Part shown: piece by piece, positions 20,107 to 28,331 of the stretch
How the letters are laid out: the number at the start of each line of letters is the position of its first letter
Numbering within the stretch: position 1 is the first letter of the stretch
Origin: a bacterium
Lineage (GTDB): Bacteria; Elusimicrobiota; Elusimicrobia; UBA1565; UBA9628
Direction: 5' to 3'
NCBI GenBank assembly: GCA_021783355.1
Contig: JAJXTZ010000008.1
Coordinates: forward strand, 1 to 33,307
Length of the DNA stretch: 33,307 nucleotides
Translations under genes and position numbers: made by a program
The notes under the pieces: generated by a model
What the model was told of the DNA's origin: nothing
Seen by the model: only the letters and a program-made list of their open reading frames with translations
The model's database searches: none

Positions 20107-21430
20107 GACCGAGCGGACCTACCTGGCGGGCTTCGGCGCCGCCGGCCGCCGTCCGGACGGCGTGCACGACCCGCTCTACGCCCGGATCCTGCTCCTGCGC
20201 CAAGGCCGCGAGGAAGTCGCCATCGTCGGCCTGGACCTGCTCGGCTTCTACCGCAACGACGTCCAGGACTTGCGGCGCCGCGCCGGCTTCGACGCGCCCG
20301 GGCGCTTCCTGTTCGTCGCGGCCACCCACACGCACTCCGGCCCGGACACGCTGGGCCTCTGGGGGCCGTTCTACGGGATCTCCGGGGAGAACCCGGCGTA
20401 CCAGACCCGCATCAAGGAATCGATCGCGGCGGCCCTGGACCGCCTCGAGGGCGCGCTGCGGCCGGTGACGGCCGAGGGGGCGCGCGGCTCCCTCGATCCC
20501 CGCGGTCTGTGCCGCGACTCGCGCGACCCGCAGGTCATCGACCCGGACCTCGCGGTGCTGCGGCTCAAGGGGAAGGACGGCAAGGCCGTGGCCACGGTGG
20601 TCAACTGGTCCTGCCACGCCGAGGTCCTGGGCCCCAAGAACCGCCTGCTCACCGCGGATTATCCGGCCGCGCTCTGCGCGCGCGTGGAGGAGAAGACCGG
20701 CGGGGCCTGCGTGTTCCTCAACGGGATGATCGGGGGACTGCTGACGCCCGACGTCACGGCCGACGACTACGCCGAGGCCGAGCGCGTGGGGCGGACCGTG
20801 GCCGACGCGGCCTTGGCCCTCAAGACCTCCGCCCGCCCGAGCCGTCCTCTGGCCGCGCGCGCCGGGCCGGTCCTCGTCCCGGTGGAGAACGCCCGCTACC
20901 GCCTGGTCCTGCCCGCGCTGACCTTCGGCCATCGCCTGTACGCGGCCGACGGGACGCCGCTGCCGCGCTGGAAGAAGTGGACGCTGGCCGCGCGACAGCT
21001 CCTCGTGGGCCTGACGCCCGCGACCGAGCCCTGGGTGCGCAGCGAGGTGGCCGTGGTGGACGCGGGCCCCGCGCGCCTGCTGGGGATGCCGGGGGAACTC
21101 TTCCCGGAGCTCGCCGTCGGCGGCTACGGCGGCGCCGACGCCTTCGGCCGCCCCGTCGTCGATCCACGCGACCAAAACCCGCCCGACTTGTCGCGAGCGC
21201 CGAAAGGACCTTACCTGCGCGACCTGGTCCGCGCCCCCGCCCCGATGCTGGTGGGCCTGGCCGGCGACGAACTCGGCTACGTGGTCCCGGGCTACGACTT
21301 CAAGGTCCGGCCGGGCAAGCTCATGCTGCCGCGCCTGCCCGGGCACTACGAGGAGACCAACTCGATCGGCCCCTCGGCCACCCGCATCCTTCTGGACGCC
21401 GCCGCGCGTCTGCTCAAGGAGACCCCATGA
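19901..21430 (+). CDS. Neutral/alkaline non-lysosomal ceramidase-like hydrolase
   Basis: AKVDITPDLKTERTYLAGFG, THTHSGPDTLGLWGP, VVNWSCHAEVLGPKNRLLTADYPAAL; candidate signal peptide RTAAAALCAALALTPAAALTPVAPP. Confidence 0.8.
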   Translation: MPNSTPWSSATPRSIAASARTAAAALCAALALTPAAALTPVAPPPVPRPAPDGALFAAAAKVDITPDLKTERTYLAGFGAAGRRPDGVHDPLYARILLLRQGREEVAIVGLDLLGFYRNDVQDLRRRAGFDAPGRFLFVAATHTHSGPDTLGLWGPFYGISGENPAYQTRIKESIAAALDRLEGALRPVTAEGARGSLDPRGLCRDSRDPQVIDPDLAVLRLKGKDGKAVATVVNWSCHAEVLGPKNRLLTADYPAALCARVEEKTGGACVFLNGMIGGLLTPDVTADDYAEAERVGRTVADAALALKTSARPSRPLAARAGPVLVPVENARYRLVLPALTFGHRLYAADGTPLPRWKKWTLAARQLLVGLTPATEPWVRSEVAVVDAGPARLLGMPGELFPELAVGGYGGADAFGRPVVDPRDQNPPDLSRAPKGPYLRDLVRAPAPMLVGLAGDELGYVVPGYDFKVRPGKLMLPRLPGHYEETNSIGPSATRILLDAAARLLKETP

Positions 21431-22518
21431 CCCGCAAGATCAACTTCAACGCCGGCCCCGCCGGACTGCCGCTGCCCGTGCTGGAGCGCGCGCAGAAGGA
21501 ACTGCTCGACTTCGAGGGGACCGGGATGTCCATCCTGGAACACAGCCACCGCGGCAAGGACTACGGCCGCGTGCACGAGGGGACGCTGGCCCTCTTCTCC
21601 GAGCTGATGGGCCTGCCCAAGACCCACGACGCCCTGCTCGTCCAGGGCGGCGCCAGCCTTCAGTTCGCGATGCTGCCTATGAATTTCCTTAAGCCCGGGG
21701 CCTCGGCCGACTATCTGGTGACCGGCCATTGGGCCAAGCTCGCGCTGCAGGAGGCCCGGCGCGCGGGCACCGCGCGCGCCGCCGCCGACTGCAAGGACGG
21801 CGACGGCGCGTACACGCGCCTCCCGCGTCCCGAGGAGGTCAAGGTCGACCCCAAGGCCGCCTATCTCCACCTGACGACCAACAACACCATCTACGGGACG
21901 CAGTGGAACGAGTTCCCGGACCCCAAGGGCGTCCCGCTGGTCGCCGACATGAGCTCCGACATCCTCTCGCGCCCGCCGCAGGCCGAGAAGTTCGCGCTGA
22001 TCTACGCGGGCGCCCAGAAGAACCTGGGGCCCGCGGGCCTGGCGCTCGTCGCGGTGAACCGCGAGTGGCTCAAGGAGGCGCGCGCCGACGTCCCCGACAT
22101 CCTGCGCTACCAGGTCCACCTCGACAAGAAATCCCTCGCCCACACGCCGCCGACCTTCGCGGTCTACCTCGTCTGGCTCACGCTGGGCTGGATCAAGGCG
22201 AACGGCGGGGCCGCCGCGATGGCGGTGCGCAACCAGGCCAAGGCCGACCTCCTCTACGCGGCGCTGGACCGCCTGTCCGGCTTCTACCGGGTCCCGGCCG
22301 CCAAGGAGGCGCGCTCGCGCATGAACGCGCTCTTCCGCGCGCCCAGCCCCGAGCTCGACGAGGCCTTCTGCGCCGAGGCCGCGAAGGCTGGGATGGCGGG
22401 CCTCAAGGGCCACCGGGCCACGGGGGGCATGCGCGCCTCGCTGTACAACGCGGTGAGCCTGGACGACGTGAAGACCCTGGTCGCCTTCGCCGAGGACTTC
22501 GCCCGGCGCCGCGGCTAA
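21427..22518 (+). CDS. serC: Phosphoserine aminotransferase
   Basis: ATGA overlap with the upstream gene; INFNAGPAGLPLPVLERAQKELLDFEGTGMSILEHSHRGKDY; YAGAQKNLGPAGLALV (PLP lysine). Confidence 0.95.
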   Translation: MTRKINFNAGPAGLPLPVLERAQKELLDFEGTGMSILEHSHRGKDYGRVHEGTLALFSELMGLPKTHDALLVQGGASLQFAMLPMNFLKPGASADYLVTGHWAKLALQEARRAGTARAAADCKDGDGAYTRLPRPEEVKVDPKAAYLHLTTNNTIYGTQWNEFPDPKGVPLVADMSSDILSRPPQAEKFALIYAGAQKNLGPAGLALVAVNREWLKEARADVPDILRYQVHLDKKSLAHTPPTFAVYLVWLTLGWIKANGGAAAMAVRNQAKADLLYAALDRLSGFYRVPAAKEARSRMNALFRAPSPELDEAFCAEAAKAGMAGLKGHRATGGMRASLYNAVSLDDVKTLVAFAEDFARRRG

Positions 22519-22523
22519 AGGCC

Positions 22524-24509
22524 TCAGCCGCCCAGGAAGGCGGTCAGGCGCACGGCGGCGAAGGACAGCGCGTAGGCCAGGACGAAGAGCGCGGAGAACT
22601 GGATCGCGGGCCATTTCCAGCCCCCGGTCTCGCGGCGCACCATCGCGATGGTGGACACGCACTGCAGGGCGACGGCGAAGAAGACCAGCAGGCCCGCGGC
22701 GGTGGCCAGACCGTAGCGCGCGCTTCCGTCCGGGCGGCGCGCCTCGCGCAGCTCGCGGATCAGACCCCGGTCGGCGCCGGGCTCGCGGCCCATCGCGTAG
22801 ATGGTGCCCAGCGTCCCCACGAAGACCTCGCGCGCGGCCAGAGACGACATCACGGCCACCGAGACGCGCCAGTCCCAGCCCAGCGGGCGGAACGCCGGCT
22901 CCACGGCCCGCCCGGTCATGCCCAGGAAGCTGCCCCGGATGCGCGCCGCGGCCTCGCGGCGGGACAGCGCCTCCAGGCGCGCGTCGCGGTCCGCGGAGGC
23001 CGGCTCCAGGCGCAGGGCGGCCTCCCGGGCCTGCAGCGGCGCCAGCAGGCGCGCGTCGCGCGGGTAGGAGGCCATCGCCCACAGCACGAGGCTGACCAGG
23101 AAGATCACCTGGCCGGCGCGCGTCAGGAAGTGCTTGCAGCGGGTCCACACGTAGCGGGCCAGCTCCCGTGGCTGGGGAACGCGGTATGGAGGGAGCACCG
23201 TCACCGGCGACGGGTAAGCCTCGTAGAGGCGCGTCCACTTCAGCGCCAGGGCGAGCAGGAGGGCCAGGACCACGGCGAAGGCGTACATCCCGGCCATCAC
23301 CACGCCGCGGCCGTCCAGGCCCAGGGGCCGGAAGGTCTCCGGGACGAAGGCGGTGATGATCAGCGTGTAGACCGGCAGGCGCGCGGAACAGGTCATCAGC
23401 GGGGTGAGGAGCGTCGCCACCAGCCGGCGTTTCTCGCTGGCGATGGTGCGCGCGGCCATCACGCCCGGGATCGCGCAGGCGAAGCCGGAGAGGAACGGGA
23501 TGAAGACCTTCCCGTCCAGGCCGAAGGGGCGCAGCGCCCGGTCCACCATGGCCCCGGCGCGCGGGAGGTAGCCGCTCTGCTCCAGCGCGCCGATCAGCGT
23601 GAAAAGGATCGCGATCTGGGGCACGAAGACCACCACCGCCGAGATTCCGGGGATGGCGCCGTCGCACAGGAAGCTGGCCAGGACGCCGTCGGGCAGGCGA
23701 GCGCGCAGGGCGGCGGCGCCGGCGGCGAGGACGCCCGAGAACAGGTCCATCAGCGGCTGGGCCCAGGAGAACAGGGCCTGGAAGAGCAGGAACATGGTCG
23801 CGGCCAGAATCAAGGGGCCGGCCACGGGGTGGAGCAGGACGCGGTCGATGCGGATGGAGCGCGACAGCGTGGGCAGGATCACGCGCGGGGGCTGGGTCAC
23901 GCCGGCCGCCAGGGCGCGCTCGCCGTCGGCCACGGCCCGGGCCTGCAGGTCGCGCAAGGAGCGCTTGGATGCCGCGCGGAAATCCAACGTCGCGGAGAGG
24001 TCCGGGCGCGCGGGGCGGGGGCGCAGCAGCCGCAGCACCGCATCCAGGCCCTCGCCCTTGCGCGCGGAGACCAGGACCACGGGCATCCCCAGGGACGCGG
24101 ACAGCGCGCCGGCGTCCACGCGGACCCCGTTGAGGCGGGCCTCGTCGATCATGTTGACGACCAGGGCGGCCGGGTAGCCCGCGGCTTTGAGGCCCGCGGC
24201 CAGGGCCAGGCAGTTGGACAGGTTGCTCGCCTCGCCGACGCAGAGAACCAGGAGATCGTCGCCCGCGCGCGCGCGCTCGGACAGGAAGCGGAAGGAGACC
24301 CGTTCGTCCTCGGTCTCCGGCAGGAGGGAGTGGGTGCCGGGGAGGTCCACGACCTCCAGGTCCTCGCCCGCCACGGTGAGGGCCCCCGTGGCCTTCTCCA
24401 CGGTGCAGCCGGCGAAGTTGCCCACGCGCTGGCGCAGGCCGGTCAGGGCGTTGAACAGCGTCGTCTTGCCCGTGTTCGGCCGGCCCGCCAGGGCGATTAC
24501 CCGGCTCAC
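22524..24509 (-). CDS. feoB: Ferrous iron transporter FeoB
   Basis: GRPNTGKTTLFNALTG, DLPGTHSL, NMIDEARLNGVRVD; Gate domains and multiple TMs. Confidence 0.96.
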   Translation of the reverse strand: MSRVIALAGRPNTGKTTLFNALTGLRQRVGNFAGCTVEKATGALTVAGEDLEVVDLPGTHSLLPETEDERVSFRFLSERARAGDDLLVLCVGEASNLSNCLALAAGLKAAGYPAALVVNMIDEARLNGVRVDAGALSASLGMPVVLVSARKGEGLDAVLRLLRPRPARPDLSATLDFRAASKRSLRDLQARAVADGERALAAGVTQPPRVILPTLSRSIRIDRVLLHPVAGPLILAATMFLLFQALFSWAQPLMDLFSGVLAAGAAALRARLPDGVLASFLCDGAIPGISAVVVFVPQIAILFTLIGALEQSGYLPRAGAMVDRALRPFGLDGKVFIPFLSGFACAIPGVMAARTIASEKRRLVATLLTPLMTCSARLPVYTLIITAFVPETFRPLGLDGRGVVMAGMYAFAVVLALLLALALKWTRLYEAYPSPVTVLPPYRVPQPRELARYVWTRCKHFLTRAGQVIFLVSLVLWAMASYPRDARLLAPLQAREAALRLEPASADRDARLEALSRREAAARIRGSFLGMTGRAVEPAFRPLGWDWRVSVAVMSSLAAREVFVGTLGTIYAMGREPGADRGLIRELREARRPDGSARYGLATAAGLLVFFAVALQCVSTIAMVRRETGGWKWPAIQFSALFVLAYALSFAAVRLTAFLGG

Positions 24510-24739
24510 GGCGCCTCGGGCTCCACGCGGATGCGCTTGAGCAGCCGCCGCTCCAGGGCCAGCAGCTGGGGCCCGACCAGGCAGGCCACCGGGTCGCGCA
24601 GGGGAGTGGGCATCAGCTTGGTCACCACGGTCCCCGGGCGCAGGCCCAAGCCGGAGAGGCGCGCGCGCTCGGTCTCGTCGATCGCGACGAGGTCCACGAT
24701 TCGCACCGGGACCTCCAGCGCCGCCTGGTCGAGCGTCAT
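24506..24739 (-). CDS. feoA: FeoA family protein
   Basis: 77-aa ORF MTLDQAALEVPVRIVDLVAIDETERARLSGLGLRPGTVVTKLMPTPLRDPVACLVG; 4-bp overlap with feoB. The 478-aa ORF in the track starts far upstream and is unlikely. Confidence 0.88.
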   Translation of the reverse strand: MTLDQAALEVPVRIVDLVAIDETERARLSGLGLRPGTVVTKLMPTPLRDPVACLVGPQLLALERRLLKRIRVEPEAP

Positions 24740-24745
24740 GGGGCC

Positions 24746-24774
24746 ATTATACCCTTGTTGAGACCACATTTCAA
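24746..24774 (-). promoter_or_regulatory. Near-consensus sigma70 promoter for feoAB: TTGAAA-N17-TATAAT
   Basis: Minus strand: TTGAAA TGTGGTCTCAACAAGGG TATAAT GGCCCC ATG, with the start codon 6 nt after the -10. Confidence 0.75.
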
Positions 24775-24777
24775 TAA
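24755..24777. promoter_or_regulatory. Imperfect palindrome overlapping the feoA -35/spacer, candidate operator
   Basis: TTGTTGAGA-ccaca-TTTCAATAA; arms pair at 7 of 9 positions (core TTGA-N9-TCAA). Confidence 0.4.
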
Positions 24778-24793
24778 GAGCGGCCGGCGGTTT

Positions 24794-24802
24794 TGGTATC
24801 AT
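24794..24802 (+). promoter_or_regulatory. Extended -10 element TGGTATCAT upstream of the TPR gene
   Basis: TG-N-TATCAT followed by 6 nt (cgccgc) and ATG at 24809. Confidence 0.4.
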
Positions 24803-24808
24803 CGCCGC

Positions 24809-25888
24809 ATGACCCGCGACCCCTTCGCCCCGCTGGAAACCGCACGCGACCGACTCGATGCGGGGCGCCCGGACCTGGCCCTGGCCGCCCTGGCCGCCCG
24901 CGCCCCGGCCGCGACCGCGGGCGAAACCGCCTTCTTGCGCGCCGAGGCCCTGCGCGCCCAGGGCTACTTCCGCCGCGCGCAGGCCGCCTACCGCGAGGCC
25001 CTGCGGCGCCTGGGGCGCGAGGACCGCGACCTGGCGCTGGAGGCCGAGCTGGGCCTGGCCCGCTGCGCGCGCAGCCTGGGTGAGACCGGAGACGCGCGCC
25101 GCGCGATGTCGCGCGCCCGCGCGCTGGCCCCGCGGGACTCGGCGGAGGCCGCCGAGTCCCTGGCCCTGGAGGACGCGCTGGTGGAGCGCGCCGCGGGCCG
25201 CTATTTGAAGGCGCTGACCGCCTTGGCGCCGCTGCTGGCCGCCTCCCGCCGCCGGCGGGACTGGTCGGCCGTCGGCTTCGTTTTGTGGGCGACCGGCGGG
25301 GCGCGGCGCTTCTCCGGCGACCTGGCCGGCTCCCACCGCGACTTCAAGGAGTCTTTGGCCGCCTTCCGGCGCGCCGGCGACCGGGAGGGGCAGGCCTACG
25401 CCCTGTTCGGCCTGGGCGGGATCGCGCGCGTGCGCGGCTTCTTCGCCGAGGCCCGCGCCGCGTACGCCGCCGCGAGGACGATCCTCTCCGGCGGCCCCGA
25501 CCTCTTCGGCCGCGCCTACGCCCACTGCGGCCTGGCCAACGTCCTGCGCCAGCTCGGGCGCTGGTCCGAGGCCGAGCGCCACTACCGCCGCTCCTACGCG
25601 CTGTACGCGGGCCTCGACGACCGCGTGGACCTGGCCTACGTGGACTGGGGGCTGGGTCAGGTGCATCTCAAGCGCGGCGAGCTTCCCGCCGCCGAGCGCC
25701 GCCTGCGCGCCGCGCTGGCCGCCTTCTCGGCCGCCCGCGAGGCCCGCGGCGTCGCCCTGTCGCGCCAGTCGCTGGCCCAGGTCCTGCACGCGCGCGGCCG
25801 CACCGCCGAGGCGGAGCGCCTTTTCGACGCCGCAGTGCGGGGAGCCCGCGCCGCCGGCCTGCACGCGCACCTCGAGATCTACACCTGA
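24809..25888 (+). CDS. Tetratricopeptide-repeat protein
   Basis: Alanine-rich helical repeats such as RAYAHCGLANVLRQLGRWSEAERHYRRSYALYAGL and LAYVDWGLGQVHLKRGELPAAERRLRAALAAF. The ATG at 24809 is preferred over the track start at 24755. Confidence 0.8.
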   Translation: MTRDPFAPLETARDRLDAGRPDLALAALAARAPAATAGETAFLRAEALRAQGYFRRAQAAYREALRRLGREDRDLALEAELGLARCARSLGETGDARRAMSRARALAPRDSAEAAESLALEDALVERAAGRYLKALTALAPLLAASRRRRDWSAVGFVLWATGGARRFSGDLAGSHRDFKESLAAFRRAGDREGQAYALFGLGGIARVRGFFAEARAAYAAARTILSGGPDLFGRAYAHCGLANVLRQLGRWSEAERHYRRSYALYAGLDDRVDLAYVDWGLGQVHLKRGELPAAERRLRAALAAFSAAREARGVALSRQSLAQVLHARGRTAEAERLFDAAVRGARAAGLHAHLEIYT

Positions 25889-25900
25889 CCCGCGCGTAAC

Positions 25901-25919
25901 AATCCCGAAACGCGGGATT
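25901..25919. repeat. Perfect inverted repeat (7-bp arms, 5-nt loop)
   Basis: AATCCCG-aaacg-CGGGATT between the TPR gene and the 55-aa ORF. Confidence 0.6.
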
Positions 25920-25933
25920 CGTAGTCTGTCCCC

Positions 25934-26101
25934 ATGGGACAAGCGATCTGGGGCGTGCTCGCGAGCTATCGCGGGGTGTGGGTGGCGGTGGACCGCGACG
26001 GCAAGGCGCTCGACGCCGACCCCGATTTGGCGGCGCTGAAGGCGCGCTCGCCGCGCGCCGGGACCTTCCTCTTCGCCTGCGGCGAGGAGGTCAGATCGTG
26101 A
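25934..26101 (+). CDS. Small 55-aa protein, possibly DUF5678-like
   Basis: MGQAIWGVLASYRGVWVAVDRDGKALDADPDLAALKARSPRAGTFLFACGEEVRS. Absent from the supplied track, whose shortest entries are 60 aa; the pattern Y.G.WVAVD.DGK resembles DUF5678 by eye. Confidence 0.5.
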   Translation: MGQAIWGVLASYRGVWVAVDRDGKALDADPDLAALKARSPRAGTFLFACGEEVRS

Positions 26102-26810
26102 AGTCCTGGCCCAGGTAGAGCTCGCGGGCCTTCGGATCCTCCAGCAGCTGCTGCCCGCTCCCCTCGAACTGGATGCGGCCGTCGTAGATCAGGTAGGCGC
26201 GGTCGATGATGGGCAGGGTCTCGCGGACGTTGTGATCGGTGATCAGCACCCCGATGCCCTGGCCGACGAGCTTGCGGATGATGGCCTTGAGCTCGCCGAC
26301 GGTGATCGGGTCGATGCCGACGAAGGGTTCGTCGAGCAGGATCAGCTTGGGGTCGCGGATCATCGCGCGGGCGACCTCCAGCCGGCGCTTCTCGCCGCCG
26401 GACAGGGTCCACGCCTTCTGCCGGCGCAGCTCCCACAGGCCGAACTCCTCGAGCAGCGCCTTGACCCGGCGCATCTGCTCCAGGCGCCCGGGCACCGTGC
26501 GCTCCAGCACCGCGCGCAGGTTCTCCTCGACGGTCAGGCCCTTGAAGACGGTGGGCTCCTGGGCCAGGTAGCCCAGGCCGCGGCGCGCGCGGGCGTACAT
26601 CGGGTCGCGGGTCACGTCCTGGCCGTCGATCATCACCGCCCCTTCCTCCGGGGTGATGAAGCCGGCCAGGCTGTAGAAGGTGGTGGTCTTGCCGGCGCCG
26701 TTGGGGCCCAGCAAGCCCACGATCTCCCCGGAGTCCACGCGCAGGGACAGGCCCTTGACCACCATGCGCTCGCCGTAGGTCTTGCGGATGTCCCGGGCTT
26801 CCAATCTCAT
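26091..26810 (-). CDS. lptB: LPS export ABC transporter ATP-binding protein
   Basis: MRLEARDIRKTYGERMVVKGLSLRVDSGEIVGLLGPNGAGKTTTFYSLAGFI, TLSGGEKRRLEVARAMI, LLDEPFVGIDPI. Start placed at 26810. Confidence 0.95.
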   Translation of the reverse strand: MRLEARDIRKTYGERMVVKGLSLRVDSGEIVGLLGPNGAGKTTTFYSLAGFITPEEGAVMIDGQDVTRDPMYARARRGLGYLAQEPTVFKGLTVEENLRAVLERTVPGRLEQMRRVKALLEEFGLWELRRQKAWTLSGGEKRRLEVARAMIRDPKLILLDEPFVGIDPITVGELKAIIRKLVGQGIGVLITDHNVRETLPIIDRAYLIYDGRIQFEGSGQQLLEDPKARELYLGQDFTI

Positions 26811-27505
26811 TTCGCCAGCTCCTTGATGCGGGACGGATCCGCGAAGAACAGCCAGCCCGTCACCCCGCCGCGGGCCACGATGCGGCGGGGGGACTCGGTC
26901 GCCTCCACCTCGTCGGCCTTCAGCGCGGTGGTCCATTCGCCCTCGACCTTCTTGAGCACCGGGCGGCCGCCGCGCAGGACCAGGCGGCGCCCCGCGCGCT
27001 CGTAGGTCGCGGAGTCCGCCCACGCCTCCAGGCGCGGCCCCCAGACGCGGGCGCGGCCGCTCAGGGTCGCCGTGCGCTCGTCCTTCCAGTCCAGGCGCAG
27101 GCCCTCGCCCTGGTCGGGCGCGGCGCCGGGCTGCTCGCGCGTGAAGGTCACCAGCCCTCCGGCCGGGGGCATCAGCGTGCCGGACCGGGAGACCTCGTCG
27201 TAGCGCGCGGACCCGCCGCGGGCCGTGACGGTCTCGCCGTCCGAGAGCTCGCGGCGCAGGACCACCCGCCCGCGCGCGCGCCAGACCCGCTGCGCGTGAC
27301 GGTAGAGCGCCCAGTCCGCCGCCAGGTGCGTGCCCGCGGCGTCATAGCGCACGTCGCCCTTGAACTCCTCCTCGCGGTCCTTGCCCCGGCGGACGATCCA
27401 CTCGCGGCTGCGCACCACGGAGCCGGCGGCCGCGGACCGGCCCGCGGAGGGCGCGGGAACGGCGGCGGCGGCGGTCGCCGCGGCGAGCAGGAGGGGCAGG
27501 ATCAT
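26807..27505 (-). CDS. lptA: LptA/OstA-like periplasmic LPS transport protein
   Basis: Signal-peptide N-terminus, OstA-like beta repeats (FKGDVRYDAAGTHLAADWALY; LVLRGGRPVL), between lptC- and lptB-like genes. Confidence 0.75.
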   Translation of the reverse strand: MILPLLLAAATAAAAVPAPSAGRSAAAGSVVRSREWIVRRGKDREEEFKGDVRYDAAGTHLAADWALYRHAQRVWRARGRVVLRRELSDGETVTARGGSARYDEVSRSGTLMPPAGGLVTFTREQPGAAPDQGEGLRLDWKDERTATLSGRARVWGPRLEAWADSATYERAGRRLVLRGGRPVLKKVEGEWTTALKADEVEATESPRRIVARGGVTGWLFFADPSRIKELAK

Positions 27506-28008
27506 CGCGCCGGCCCGGTCAGCACCGAGCGCTGATGGTAGACGCGGATCTCGGTCAGGTCGGGCGAGGCGTCCAGCCCTTGGCCGCGCATCACGCCGCC
27601 GGGCCGGGTCACGACGACCGGGGCGTCGGTGTGGAAGCGCCCGGTCTTGGCGGTGTAGAGGAGCTCGTCGGTGGTCAGGCGGGAGCGGTCGTCGAAGGAG
27701 TCCAGCTCCACCGAGCTGGAGAGCTTGACGTCCCGGGTGGCGGTGTCCACGGCCCCCTTGCGGGCCGTCACGCGCGAGACCGCCTTGCCGTCGCGGTAGA
27801 ACTCCATCACCGGCGCGTCCAGGTCGGCGGCGTGGTCCTCCTCGCGCAGGATGGCCAGCCGCGAGCGCAGGGTCCAGGCGGGCTTGCCGTCCTGGGACTG
27901 GCTCAGGGTCAGGCCCTCGACCGCCTCGCTGCGCTCCTCGCGCGGCGGTTCGCGCCGCGGCGAGCAGGCGCCGGCCAGCAGGAGCGCGGCCAGGGCGGCC
28001 GTCCTCAC
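27502..28008 (-). CDS. lptC: LptC-like lipoprotein
   Basis: GTG start; lipobox-like LLLAGAC; SQDGKPAWTLRSRLAILREEDHAADLDAPVMEFYRDGKAVSRVTARKGAVD. Confidence 0.75.
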   Translation of the reverse strand: MRTAALAALLLAGACSPRREPPREERSEAVEGLTLSQSQDGKPAWTLRSRLAILREEDHAADLDAPVMEFYRDGKAVSRVTARKGAVDTATRDVKLSSSVELDSFDDRSRLTTDELLYTAKTGRFHTDAPVVVTRPGGVMRGQGLDASPDLTEIRVYHQRSVLTGPAR

Positions 28009-28331
28009 TTCGCCGCGGGCGCGGGAGGGTCGTCGGGCTCGCGCGCGGGGGCTTTCAGCTGGTCCTCGGGGAGATGGACCTTCCCGCCCTTGGCCAGCCA
28101 CGGGGTCATCTCGATGGGGATGTGGCGCAGCTCGTACGGGCGCGGCATCTTGGAGAGGATCGCGGAGACGCCGTAGTAGAAGACGATCACGGCCGCGTAG
28201 ATGATCCCCAGCGTCTTCAGGTGCCACTTCGCGTCCGGGAACCAGGCGACCGGCGCGGTGAAGTCGAAGCCGCACTTCTTGCAGGCCTTCGCCGAGTCCT
28301 TGTTCTCTCCGCCGCAGCTCGTGCATTTCAT
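28005..28331 (-). CDS. Zinc-ribbon, single-TM protein of unknown function
   Basis: [24 protein letters not shown] (CxxC...CxxC) then TM LGIIYAAVIVFYYGVSAIL. Confidence 0.7.
   Translation of the reverse strand: MKCTSCGGENKDSAKACKKCGFDFTAPVAWFPDAKWHLKTLGIIYAAVIVFYYGVSAILSKMPRPYELRHIPIEMTPWLAKGGKVHLPEDQLKAPAREPDDPPAPAAK

Noticed and set aside
21729-24761. 1010-aa plus-strand ORF
   Set aside because: Runs out of frame through serC and antisense to feoB, both clearly coding; low-complexity translation.
24755-24777. Classical Fur box at the feo promoter
   Set aside because: The palindrome does not resemble GATAATGATAATCATTATC; retained only as an unassigned operator candidate.
25901-25919. Intrinsic terminator after the TPR gene
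   Set aside because: The stem is good, but no T-tract follows on either strand.
24506-25942. 478-aa minus-strand ORF ending in FeoA
   Set aside because: Only the last 77 codons look like FeoA, and a strong promoter lies just before the ATG at 24739; the N-terminal part is antisense to the TPR gene.
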